NCBI GenBank assembly: GCA_947568835.1 | Contig: CANOQG010000007.1 | Span: 2,108,001 to 2,172,000 of the forward strand | DNA length: 64,000 bases | Direction: 5' to 3' | Source: Protonemura montana | Taxonomy: Eukaryota > Arthropoda > Insecta > Plecoptera > Nemouridae | Shown here: positions 36,836 to 49,262 of the stretch, piece after piece | Layout of the letters: each line of letters begins with the position of its first letter | Position numbering within the stretch: the stretch's first letter is position 1 | Translations under genes and position numbers: made by a program | Notes under the pieces: model-generated | The model's input: the letters and a program-made list of their open reading frames with translations, nothing else | Told to the model about the DNA's origin: nothing | Databases searched by the model: none

Positions 36836-39800
36836 GTTTTGCCCCATGTCCTGCCCCATGTCCTGCCCTATGTCCTGTCCCATGTCCTGCCCCATGTCCT
36901 GCCCCATGTCCTGTCCCATGTCCTGCCTCATGTCCTACCCCATGTCCTGCCCTATGTCCTGCCTCATGTCCTGCCCCATGTCCTGCCCCATGTCCTGCCC
37001 CATGTCCTGCCCCATGTCCTGTCCCATGTCATGTCCCATGTCCTGCTCCATGTCCTGCCCCATGTCCTGCCCCATGTCCTGCCCTATGTCCTGCCCCATG
37101 TCCTGCCCCATGTCCTGCCCCATGTCCTGCCCTTTGTCCTGTCCCATTTCCTGCCCCATGTCCTGCCCCATGTCCTGCCCTATGTCCTGCCCCATGTCCT
37201 GCCCCATGTCTTGCCCCATGTCCCATGTCCTGCCCCATGTCCTGCCCCATGTCCTGCCCCATGTCCTTTCCTATGTCCTGTCCCATGTCCTGCCCCATGT
37301 CCTGCCCCATGTCCTGCTCCATGTCCTCCCCCTGTCCTGCCCCATGTCCCATGTCCTGCCCCATGTCCTGCCCCATGTCCTGCCCCATGTCCTGCCCTAT
37401 GTCTTGTCCCATGTCCTGCCCCATGTCCTGCCCCATGTCCTGCCCTATGTCCTGCCCCATGTCTTGCCCCATGTCCCATGTCCTGCCCCATGTCCTGCCC
37501 CATGTCCTGCCCCATGTCCTGCCCTATGTCCTGCCCCATGTCCTGCCCCTTGTCCTGCCCCATGTCCTGCTCCATGTCCTGCCCCATGTCCCATGTCCTG
37601 CCCCATTTCCTGCCCCATGTCCTGCCCCATGTCCTGCCCCATGTCCTGCCACATGTCCTGCCCCATGTCCTGCCCCATGTCCTGTCCCATGTCCTGCCCC
37701 ATGTCCTGCCCCATGTCCTGCCCCTAGTCCTGCCCTATGTCCTGTCCCATGTCCTGCCCCATGTCCTGCCCCATGTCCTGTCCCATGTCCTGCCTCATGT
37801 CCTGCCCCATGTCCTGCCCTATGTCCTGCCCCATGTCCTGCCCCATGTCCTGCCCCATGTCCTGCCCTATGTCCTGCCCCATGTCCTGCCCTATGTCCTG
37901 TCCCATGTCCTGCTCCATGTCCTGCCCCATGTCCTGCCCCATGTCCCATGTCCTGCCCCATGTCCTGCCCCATGTCCCATGTCCTGCCCCATGTCCTGCC
38001 CCTTGTCCTGTCCCATTTCCTGCCCCATGTCCTACCCCATGTCCTGCCCCATGTCCTGCCCCATGTCCTGCCCCATGTCCTGCCTCATGTCCTGCCCCAT
38101 GTCTTGCCCCATGTCCCATGTCCTGCCCCATGTCCTGCCCCATGTCCTGCCCCATGTCCTGCCACATGTCCTGCCCCATGTCCTGCCCCATGTCCTGTCC
38201 CATGTCCTGCCCCATGTCCTGCCCCATGTCCTGCCCCTAGTCCTGCCCTATGTCCTGTCCCATGTCCTGCCCCATGTCCTGCCCCATGTCCTGTCCCATG
38301 TCCTGCCTCATGTCCTGCCCCATGTCCTGCCCTATGTCCTGCCCCATGTCCTGCCCCATGTCCTGCCCCATGTCCTGCCCTATGTCCTGCCCCATGTCCT
38401 GCCCTATGTCCTGTCCCATGTCCTGCTCCATGTCCTGCCCCATGTCCTGCCCCATGTCCCATGTCCTGCCCCATGTCCTGCCCCATGTCCCATGTCCTGC
38501 CCCATGTCCTGCCCCTTGTCCTGTCCCATTTCCTGCCCCATGTCCTACCCCATGTCCTGCCCCATGTCCTGCCCCATGTCCTGCCCCATGTCCTGCCTCA
38601 TGTCCTGCCCCATGTCTTGCCCCATGTCCCATGTCCTGCCCCATGTCCTGCCCCATGTCCTGCCCCATGTCCTGCCCTATGTCCTGTCTTATGTCCTGCC
38701 CCATGTAATGCCCCATGTCCTGCTCCATTTCCTCCCCCTGTCCTGCCCTATGTCTTATGTCCTGCCCCATGTCCTGCCTCATGGCCTGTCCCATGTCCTG
38801 CCCTATGTCCTGTCCCATGTCCTGCCCCATTTCCTGCCCCATATCCTGCTCCATGTCCTGCCCCATGTCCTGCCCCATGTCCCGCTCCATGTCCTCCCCC
38901 TGTCCTGCCTCATGTCCCATGTCCTGCCCCATGTCCTGCCCCATGTCCTGCCCCATGTCCTGTCCCATGTCCTGTCCCATGTCCTGCCCCATGTTTTGCC
39001 CCATGTCCTGTCCAATGTCCTGCCTCATGTCCTGCCCCATGTCCTGCCCCATGTCCTGCCCCATGTCCTGCCCCATGTCCTGTCCCATGTCCTGCCCCAT
39101 GTCATGCCCCATGTCCTGCCCCATGTCCTGCCCCATGTCCCATGTCCTGCCCCATGTCCTGCCCTTTGTCCTGTCCCATTTCCTGCCCCATGTCCTGCCC
39201 CATGTCCTGCCCCATGTCCTGCCCCATGTCCTGAACCATGTCTTGCCCCATGTCCCATGTCCTGCCCCATGTCCTGCCCCATGTCCTGCCCCATGTCCTT
39301 CCCTATGTCCTGTCCCATGTCCTGCCCCATGTCCTGCCCCATGTCCTGCTCCATGTCCTCCCCCTGTCCTGCCCCATGTCCCATGTCCTGCCCCATGTCC
39401 TGCCCCATGTCCTGCCCCATGTCCTGCCCTATGTCTTGTCCCATGTCCTGCCCCATGTCCTGCCCCATGTCCTGCCCTATGTCCTGCCCCATGTCTTGCC
39501 CCATGTCCCATGTCCTGCCCCATGTCCTGCCCCATGTCCTGCCCCATGTCCTGCCCTATGTCCTGCCCCATGTCCTGCCCCTTGTCCTTCTCCATGTCCT
39601 GCTCCATGTCCTGCCCCATGTCCCATGTCCTGCCCCATTTCCTGCCCCATGTCCTGCCCCATGTCCTGCCCCATGTCCTGCCCCATGTCCTGTCCCATGT
39701 CCTGCCCCATGTCCTGCCCCATGTCCTGCCCCTAGTCCTGCCCTATGTCCTGTCCCATGTCCTGCCCCATGTCCTGCCCCATGTCCTGTCCCATGTCCTG

Positions 39801-40422
39801 CCTCATGTCCTGCCCCATGTCCTGCCCTATGTCCTGCCCCATGTCCTGCCCCATGTCCTGCCCCATGTCCTGCCCTATGTCCTGCCCCATGTCCTGCCCT
39901 ATGTCCTGTCCCATGTCCTGCTCCATGTCCTGCCCCATGTCCTGCCCCATGTCCCATGTCCTGCCCCATGTCCTGCCCCATGTCCTGTCCCATGTCCTGC
40001 CCCATGTCATGCCCCATGTCCTGCCCCATGTCCTGCCCCATGTCCCATGTCCTGCCTCATGTCCTGCCCCTTGTCCTGTCCTATTTCCTGCCCCATGTCC
40101 TGCCCCATGTCCTGCCCCGTGTCCTGCCCCATGTCCTGCCCCATGTTCTGCCCCATGTCCTGCCCCATGTCTTGCCCCATGTCCCATGTCCTGCCCCATG
40201 TCCTGCCTCATGTCCTGCCCCATGTCCTTCCCTATGTCCTGTCCCATGTCCTGCCCCATGTCCTGCCCCATGTTCTGCCCCATGTCCTGCCCCATGTCTT
40301 GCCCCATGTCCCATGTCCTGCCCCATGTCCTGCCCCATGTCCTGCCCCATGTCCTTCCCTATGTCCTGCCCCATGTCCTGCCCCATGTCCTGCCCCATGT
40401 CCTGTCCCATGTCCTGCCCCAT
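36836..40422. repeat. Right-domain HOR unit R4, 3,587 bp
   Basis: TTTT anchor to anchor. It contains a 513-bp duplication marked by TAG at 37725 and 38238, a third TAG at 39733, ATGTAATG ending 38708 and the private TGAACC stop at 39232-39234. Without the 513 bp it would be 3,074 bp, the spacing seen between 38708 and 41782. R7 is its copy at +12,427. Confidence 0.85.
37640..38240. repeat. 513-bp tandem duplication
   Basis: The stretches ending at TAG 37725-37727 and 38238-38240 repeat in a 513-bp register (41 monomers plus three 7-bp units). The same doublet is at 50152/50665 in R7. The related final unit near 62,934 has only one copy, so the duplication predates the 12.4-kb event but is not shared by all relatives. 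Confidence 0.78.
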
Positions 40423-43139
40423 GTTTTGCCCCATGTCCTGCCCCATGTCCTGCCCAATGTCCTGTCCCATGTCCTGCCCCATGTCCTGCCCCATGTCCTG
40501 TCCCATGTCCTGCCTCATGTCCTACCCCATGTCCTGCCCTATGTCCTGCCCCATGTCCTGCCCCATGTCCTGCCCCATGTCCTGCCCCATGTCCTGCCCC
40601 ATGTCCTGTCCCATGTCATGTCCCATGTCCTGCTCCATGTCCTGCCCCATGTCCTGCCCCATGTCCTGCCCTATGTCCTGCCCCATGTCCTGCCCCATGT
40701 CCTGCCCCATGTCCTGCCCTTTGTCCTGTCCCATTTCCTGCCCCATGTCCTGCCCCATGTCCTGCCCTATGTCCTGCCCCATGTCCTGCCCCATGTCTTG
40801 CCCCATGTCCCATGTCCTGCCCCATGTCCTGCCCCATGTCCTGCCCCATGTCCTTCCCTATGTCCTGTCCCATGTCCTGCCCCATGTCCTGCCCCATGTC
40901 CTGCTCCATGTCCTCCCCCTGTCCTGCCCCATGTCCCATGTCCTGCCCCATGTCCTGCCCCATGTCCTGCCCCATGTCCTGCCCTATGTCTTGTCCCATG
41001 TCCTGCCCCATGTCCTGCCCCATGTCCTGCCCTATGTCCTGCCCCATGTCTTGCCCCATGTCCCATGTCCTGCCCCATGTCCTGCCCCATGTCCTGCCCC
41101 ATGTCCTGCCCTATGTCCTGCCCCATGTCCTGCCCCTTGTCCTGCCCCATGTCCTGCTCCATGTCCTGCCCCATGTCCCATGTCCTGCCCCATTTCCTGC
41201 CCCATGTCCTGCCCCATGTCCTGCCCCATGTCCTGCCACATGTCCTGCCCCATGTCCTGCCCCATGTCCTGTCCCATGTCCTGCCCCATGTCCTGCCCCA
41301 TGTCCTGCCCCTAGTCCTGCCCTATGTCCTGTCCCATGTCCTGCCCCATGTCCTGCCCCATGTCCTGTCCCATGTCCTGCCTCATGTCCTGCCCCATGTC
41401 CTGCCCTATGTCCTGCCCCATGTCCTGCCCCATGTCCTGCCCCATGTCCTGCCCTATGTCCTGCCCCATGTCCTGCCCTATGTCCTGTCCCATGTCCTGC
41501 TCCATGTCCTGCCCCATGTCCTGCCCCATGTCCCATGTCCTGCCCCATGTCCTGCCCCATGTCCCATGTCCTGCCCCATGTCCTGCCCCTTGTCCTGTCC
41601 CATTTCCTGCCCCATGTCCTACCCCATGTCCTGCCCCATGTCCTGCCCCATGTCCTGCCCCATGTCCTGCCTCATGTCCTGCCCCATGTCTTGCCCCATG
41701 TCCCATGTCCTGCCCCATGTCCTGCCCCATGTCCTGCCCCATGTCCTGCCCTATGTCCTGTCTTATGTCCTGCCCCATGTAATGCCCCATGTCCTGCTCC
41801 ATGTCCTCCCCCTGTCCTGCCCTATGTCTTATGTCCTGCCCCATGTCCTGCCTCATGGCCTGCCCCATGTCCTGCCCTATGTCCTGTCCCATGTCCTGCC
41901 CCATTTCCTGCCCCATATCCTGCTCCATGTCCTGCCCCATGTCCTGCCCCATGTCCCGCTCCATGTCCTCCCCCTGTCCTGCCTCATGTCCCATGTCCTG
42001 CCCCATGTCCTGCCCCATGTCCTGCCCCATGTCCTGTCCCATGTCCTGTCCCATGTCCTGCCCCATGTTTTGCCCCATGTCCTGTCCAATGTCCTGCCTC
42101 ATGTCCTGCCCCATGTCCTGCCCCATGTCCTGCCCCATGTCCTGCCACATGTCCTGTCCCATGTCCTGCCCCATGTCATGCCCCATGTCCTGCCCCATGT
42201 CCTGCCCCATGTCCCATGTCCTGCCCCATGTCCTGCCCTTTGTCCTGTCCCATTTCCTGCCCCATGTCCTGCCCCATGTCCTGCCCCATGTCCTGCCCCA
42301 TGTCCTGCCCCATGTCTTGCCCCATGTCCCATGTCCTGCCCCATGTCCTGCCCCATGTCCTGCCCCATGTCCTTCCCTATGTCCTGTCCCAAATCCTGCC
42401 CCATGTCCTGCCCCATGTCCTGCTCCATGTCCTCCCCCTGTCCTGCCCCATGTCCCATGTCCTGCCCCATGTCCTGCCCCATGTCCTGCCCCATGTCCTG
42501 CCCTATGTCTTGTCCCATGTCCTGCCCCATGTCCTGCCCCATGTCCTGCCCTATGTCCTGCCCCATGTCTTGCCCCATGTCTTATGTCCTGCCCCATGTC
42601 CTGCCCCATGTCCTGCCCCATGTCCTGCCCTATGTCCTGCCCCATGTCCTGCCCCTTGTCCTTCTCCATGTCCTGCTCCATGTCCTGCCCCATGTCCCAT
42701 GTCCTGCCCCATTTCCTGCCCCATGTCCTGCCCCATGTCCTGCCCCATGTCATGCCCCATGTCCTGTCCCATGTCCTGCCCCATGTCCTGCCCCATGTCC
42801 TGCCCCTAGTCCTGCCCTATGTCCTGTCCCATGTCCTGCCCCATGTCCTGCCCCATGTCCTGTCCCATGTCCTGCCTCATGTCCTGCCCCATGTCCTGCC
42901 CTATGTCCTGCCCCATGTCCTGCCCCATGTCCTGCCCCATGTCCTGCCCTATGTCCTGCCCCATGTCCTGCCCTATGTCCTGTCCCATGTCCTGCTCCAT
43001 GTCCTGCCCCATGTCCTGCCCCATGTCCCATGTCCTGCCTCATGTCCTGCCCCATGTCCTGCCCCATGTCCTGCCCCATGTCCTGCCCCATGTCCTGCCC
43101 CATGTCCTGCCCCATGTCCTGTCCCATGTCCTGCCCCAT
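40423..43139. repeat. Right-domain HOR unit R5, 2,717 bp
   Basis: The shortest right-domain unit. TAG units are at 41312 and 42807 and ATGTAATG ends at 41782. The only AAA in this unit, in TCCCAAATCC, is at 42391-42393 and recurs only at 54818 and 57259, both derived copies. The 2,441-bp duplication in R8 stems from this unit. Confidence 0.85.
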
Positions 43140-46100
43140 GTTTTGCCCCATGTCCTGCCCCATGTCCTGCCCTATGTCCTGTCCCATGTCCTGCCCCATG
43201 TCCTGCCCCATGTCCTGTCCCATGTCCTGCCTCATGTCCTACCCCATGTCCTGCCCTATGTCCTGCCTCATGTCCTGCCCCATGTCCTGCCCCATGTCCT
43301 GCCCCATGTCCTGCCCCATGTCCTGTCCCATGTCATGTCCCATGTCCTGCTCCATGTCCTGCCCCATGTCCTGTCCCATGTCCTGCCCTATGTCCTGCCC
43401 CATGTCCTGCCCCATGTCCTGCCCCATGTCCTGCCCTTTGTCCTGTCCCATTTCCTGCCCCATGTCCTGCCCCATGTCCTGCCCTATGTCCTGCCCCATG
43501 TCCTGCCCCATGTCTTGCCCCATGTCCCATGTCCTGCCCCATGTCCTGCCCCATGTCCTGCCCCATGTCCTTCCCTATGTCCTGTCCCATGTCCTGCCCC
43601 ATGTCCTGCCCCATGTCCTGCTCCATGTCCTCCCCCTGTCCTGCCCCATGTCCCATGTCCTGCCCCATGTCCTGCCCCATGTCCTGCCCCATGTCCTGCC
43701 CTATGTCTTGTCCCATGTCCTGCCCCATGTCCTGCCCCATGTCCTGCCCTATGTCCTGCCCCATGTCTTGCCCCATGTCCCATGTCCTGCCCCATGTCCT
43801 GCCCCATGTCCTGCCCCATGTCCTGCCCTATGTCCTGCCCCATGTCCTGCCCCTTGTCCTGCCCCATGTCCTGCTCCATGTCCTACCCCATGTCCCATGT
43901 CCTGCCCCATTTCCTGCCCCATGTCCTGCCCCATGTCCTGCCCCATGTCCTGCCACATGTCCTGCCCCATGTCCTGCCCCATGTCCTGTCCCATGTCCTG
44001 CCCCATGTCCTGCCCCATGTCCTGCCCCTAGTCCTGCCCTATGTCCTGTCCCATGTCCTGCCCCATGTCCTGCCCCATGTCCTGTCCCATGTCCTGCCTC
44101 ATGTCCTGCCCCATGTCCTGCCCTATGTCCTGCCCCATGTCCTGCCCCATGTCCTGCCCCATGTCCTGCCCTATGTCCTGCCCCATGTCCTGCCCTATGT
44201 CCTGTCCCATGTCCTGCTCCATGTCCTGCCCCATGTCCTGCCCCATGTCCCATGTCCTGCCCCATGTCCTGCCCCATGTCCCATGTCCTGCCCCAAGTCC
44301 TGCCCCTTGTCCTGTCCCATTTCCTGCCCCATGTCCTACCCCATGTCCTGCCCCATGTCCTGCCCCATGTCCTGCCCCATGTCCTGCCTCATGTCCTGCC
44401 CCATGTCTTGCCCCATGTCCCATGTCCTGCCCCATGTCCTGCCCCATGTCCTGCCCCATGTCCTGCCCTATGTCCTGTCTTATGTCCTGCCCCATGTAAT
44501 GCCCCATGTCCTGCTCCATGTCCTCCCCCTGTCCTGCCCTATGTCTTATGTCCTGCCCCATGTCCTGCCTCATGGCCTGTCCCATGTCCTGCCCTATGTC
44601 CTGTCCCATGTCCTGCCCCATTTCCTGCCCCATATCCTGCTCCATGTCCTGCCCCATGTCCTGCCCCATGTCCCGCTCCATGTCCTCCCCCTGTCCTGCC
44701 TCATGTCTCATGTCCTGCCCCATGTCCTGCCCCATGTCCTGCCCCATGTCCTGTCCCATGTCCTGTCCCATGTCCTGCCCCATGTTTTGCCCCATGTCCT
44801 GTCCAATGTCCTGCCTCATGTCCTGCCCCATGTCCTGCCCCATGTCCTGCCCAATGTCCTGCCCCATGTCCTGTCCCATGTCCTGCCCCATGTCATGCCC
44901 CATGTCCTGCCCCATGTCCTGCCCCATGTCCCATGTCCTGCCCCATGTCCTGCCCTTTGTCCTGTCCCATTTCCTGCCCCATGTCCTGCCCCATGTCCTG
45001 CCCCATGTCCTGCCCCATGTCCTGCCCCATGTCTTGCCCCATGTCCCATGTCCTGCCCCATGTCCTGCCCCATGTCCTGCCCCATGTCCTTCCCTATGTC
45101 CTGTCCCATGTCCTGCCCCATGTCCTGCCCCATGTCCTGCTCCATGTCCTCCCCCTGTCCTGCCCCATGTCCCATGTCCTGCCCCATGTCCTGCCCCATG
45201 TCCTGCCCCATGTCCTGCCCTATGTCTTGTCCCATGTCCTGCCCCATGTCCTGCCCCATGTCCTGCCCTATGTCCTGCCCCATGTCTTGCCCCATGTCCC
45301 ATGTCCTGCCCCATGTCCTGCCCCATGTCCTGCCCCATGTCCTGCCCTATGTCCTGCCCCATGTCCTGCCCCTTGTCCTTCTCCATGTCCTGCTCCATGT
45401 CCTGCCCCATGTCCCATGTCCTGCCCCATTTCCTGCCCCATGTCCTGCCCCATGTCCTGCCCCATGTCCTGCCCCATGTCCTGTCCCATGTCCTGCCCCA
45501 TGTCCTGCCCCATGTCCTGCCCCTAGTCCTGCCCTATGTCCTGCCCCATGTCCTGCCCCATGTCCTGCCCCATGTCCTGCCCTATGTCCTGCCCCATGTC
45601 CTGCCCCTTGTCCTTCTCCATGTCCTGCTCCATGTCCTGCCCCATGTCCCATGTCCTGCCCCATTTCCTGCCCCATGTCCTGCCCCATGTCCTGCCCCAT
45701 GTCCTGCCCCATGTCCTGTCCCATGTCCTGCCCCATGTCCTGCCCCAAGTCCTGCCCCTAGTCCTGCCCTATGTCCTGTCCCATGTCCTGCCCCATGTCC
45801 TGCCCCATGTCCTGTCCCATGTCCTTCCTCATGTCCTGCCCCATGTCCTGCCCTATGTCCTGCCCCATGTCCTGCCCCATGTCCTGCCCCATGTCCTGCC
45901 CTATGTCCTGCCCCATGTCCTGCCCTATGTCCTGTCCCATGTCCTGCTCCATGTCCTGCCCCATGTCCTGCCCCATGTCCCATGTCCTGCCCCATGTCCC
46001 GCCCCATGTCCTGTCCCATGTCCTGCCCCATGTCATGCCCCATGTCCTGCCCCATGTCCTGCCCCATGTCCCATGTCCTGCCTCATGTCCTGCCCCTTGT

Positions 46101-49100
46101 CCTGTCCTATTTCCTGCCCCATGTCCTGCCCCATGTCCTGCCCCGTGTCCTGCCCCATGTCCTGCCCCATGTTCTGCCCCATGTCCTGCCCCATGTCTTG
46201 CCCCATGTCCCATGTCCTGCCCCATGTCCTGCCCCATGTCCTGCCCCATGTCCTTCCCTATGTCCTGTCCCATGTCCTGCCCCATGTCCTGCCCCATGTC
46301 CTGCCCCATGTCCTGCTCCATGTCCTTCCCCTGTCCAGCCCCATGTCCCATGTCCTGCCCCATGTCCTGCCACATGTCCTGCCCCATGTCCTGCCATATG
46401 TCCTGTCCCATGTCCTGCCCCATGTCCTGCCCTATGTCCTGCCCCATGTCCTGCCCCATGTCCTGCTCCATGTCCTGCCCCATGTCTTGCCCCATGTCCC
46501 ATGTCCTGCCTCATGTCCTGCCCCATGTCCTGCCCCATGTCCTGCCCCATGTCCTGCCCCATGTCCTGCCCCATGTCCTGCCCTATGTCCTGCCCCATGT
46601 CCTGCCCCATGTCCTGCCCTATGTCCTGTCCCATGTCCTGTCCCATGTCCTGCTCCATGTCCTGCCCCATGTCCTGCCCCATGTCCTGCCCTATGTCCTG
46701 CCCCATGTCCTGCCCCATGTCCTGCTCCATGTCCTGCCCCATGTCCTGCCCCATGTCCCATGTCATGCCCCATGTCCTGCCCCATGTCCTGCCCCATGTC
46801 CTGCCCCATGTCCTGCCCCATGTCCTGCCCCATGTCCTGTCCCATGTCCTGCCCCATGTCCTGCCCCATGTCCTGCCCCAAGTCCTGCCTCATGTCCTGC
46901 CCCATGTCCTGACCCATGTCCTGCCCCATGTCCTGCCCCATGTCCTGCCGTATGTCCTGCCCCATGTCCTGCCCCATGTCATGCCCCATGTCCTGCCCCA
47001 TGTCCTGCCCCATGTCCCATGTCCTGCCCCATGTCCTGCCCTTTGTCCTGTCCCATTTCCTGCCCCATGTCCTGCCCCATGTCCTGCCCCATGTCCTGCC
47101 CCATGTCCTGCCCCATGTCTTGCCCCATGTCCCATGTCCTGCCCCATGTCCTGCCCCATGTCCTGCCCCATGTCCTTCCCTATGTCCTGTCCCATGTCCT
47201 GCCCCATGTCCTGCCCCATGTCCTGCTCCATGTCCTCCCCCTGTCCTGCCCCATGTCCCATGTCCTGCCCCATGTCCTGCCCCATGTCCTGCCCCATGTC
47301 CTGCCCTATGTCTTGTCCCATGTCCTGCCCCATGTCCTGCCCCATGTCCTGCCCTATGTCCTGCCCCATGTCTTGCCCCATGTCCCATGTCCTGCCCCAT
47401 GTCCTGCCCCATGTCCTGCCCCATGTCCTGCCCTATGTCCTGCCCCATGTCCTGCCCCTTGTCCTTCTCCATGTCCTGCTCCATGTCCTGCCCCATGTCC
47501 CATGTCCTGCCCCATTTCCTGCCCCATGTCCTGCCCCATGTCCTGCCCCATGTCCTGCCCCATGTCCTGTCCCATGTCCTGCCCCATGTCCTGCCCCATG
47601 TCCTGCCCCTAGTCCTGCCCTATGTCCTGCCCCATGTCCTGCCCCATGTACTGCCCCATGTCCTGCCCTATGTCCTGCCCCATGTCCTGCCCCTTGTCCT
47701 TCTCCATGTCCTGCTCCATGTCCTGCCCCATGTCCCATGTCCTGCCCCATTTCCTGCCCCATGTCCTGCCCCATGTCCTGCCCCATGTCCTGCCCCATGT
47801 CCTGTCCCATGTCCTGCCCCATGTCCTGCCCCATGTCCTGCCCCTAGTCCTGCCCTATGTCCTGTCCCATGTCCTGCCCCATGTCCTGCCCCATGTCCTG
47901 TCCCATGTCCTGCCTCATGTCCTGCCCCATGTCCTGCCCTATGTCCTGCCCCATGTCCTGCCCCATGTCCTGCCCCATGTCCTGCCCTATGTCCTGCCCC
48001 ATGTCCTGCCCTATGTCCTGTCCCATGTCCTGCTCCATGTCCTGCCCCATGTCCTGCCCCATGTCCCATGTCCTGCCCCATGTCCTGCCCCATGTCCTGT
48101 CCCATGTCCTGCCCCATGTCATGCCCCATGTCCTGCCCCATGTCCTGCCCCATGTCCCATGTCCTGCCTCATGTCCTGCCCCTTGTCCTGTCCTATTTCC
48201 TGCCCCATGTCCTGCCCCATGTCCTGCCCCGTGTCCTGCCCCATGTCCTGCCCCATGTTCTGCCCCATGTCCTGCCCCATGTCTTGCCCCATGTCCCATG
48301 TCCTGCCCCATGTCCTGCCCCATGTCCTGCCCCATGTCCTTCCCTATGTCCTGTCCCATGTCCTGCCCCATGTCCTGCCCCATGTCCTGCCCCATGTCCT
48401 GCTCCATGTCCTTCCCCTGTCCAGCCCCATGTCCCATGTCCTGCCCCATGTCCTGCCACATGTCCTGCCCCATGTCCTGCCATATGTCCTGTCCCATGTC
48501 CTGCCCCATGTCCTGCCCTATGTCCTGCCCCATGTCCTGCCCCATGTCCTGCTCCATGTCCTGCCCCATGTCTTGCCCCATGTCCCATGTCCTGCCTCAT
48601 GTCCTGCCCCATGTCCTGCCCCATGTCCTGCCCCATGTCCTGCCCCATGTCCTGCCCCATGTCCTGCCCTATGTCCTGCCCCATGTCCTGCCCCATGTCC
48701 TGCCCTATGTCCTGTCCCATGTCCTGTCCCATGTCCTGCTCCATGTCCTGCCCCATGTCCTGCCCCATGTCCTGCCCTATGTCCTGCCCCATGTCCTGCC
48801 CCATGTCCTGCTCCATGTCCTGCCCCATGTCCTGCCCCATGTCCCATGTCATGCCCCATGTCCTGCCCCATGTCCTGCCCCATGTCCTGCCCCATGTCCT
48901 GCCCCATGTCCTGCCCCATGTCCTGTCCCATGTCCTGCCCCATGTCCTGCCCCATGTCCTGCCCCAAGTCCTGCCTCATGTCCTGCCCCATGTCCTGACC
49001 CATGTCCTGCCCCATGTCCTGCCCCATGTCCTGCCGTATGTCCTGCCCCATGTCCTGCCCCATTTCCTGCCCTATGTCCTGTCCCATGTCCTGTCCCATG

Positions 49101-49262
49101 TCATGTCCCATGTCCTGCTCCATGTCCTGCCCCATGTCCTGCCCCATGTCCCATGTCCTGCCTCATGTCCTGCCCCATGTCCTGCCCCATGTCCTGCCCC
49201 ATGTCCTGCCCCATGTCCTGCCCCATGTCCTGCCCCATGTCCTGTCCCATGTCCTGCCCCAT
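43140..49262. repeat. Right-domain HOR unit R6, 6,123 bp, chimeric
   Basis: The longest anchor interval, with one ATGTAATG (ending 44499) and two 235-bp doublets (TAG 45524/45759 and 47610/47845). It is the sum of the first 3,821 bp of an R9-type unit (43,140-46,960, matching 58,008-61,828) and the last 2,302 bp of R3 (46,961-49,262, matching 34,534-36,835). The change of order sits between a GCCGTATG unit at 46,948 and a GTCATGCC unit at 46,978. It looks like the product of an out-of-register exchange. Confidence 0.85.

Larger units (their letters stand above)
34534..46960. repeat. 12,427-bp segmental block, copy 1
   Basis: This aligns with the next block at +12,427 up to about 43,100 and at +14,868 from about 40,670 to the end. 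Shared rare variants include GTACTG (35221 and 47648), TGAACC (39232 and 51659), AAATCC (42391, 54818 and 57259) and CCCAATG (44853 and 59721). Its left edge lies between 34,534 and the shared GTCATG at 34551 (46978 in copy 2). Long translated frames in the pair (1,579, 1,364 and 1,245 residues) read alike. Confidence 0.87.
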
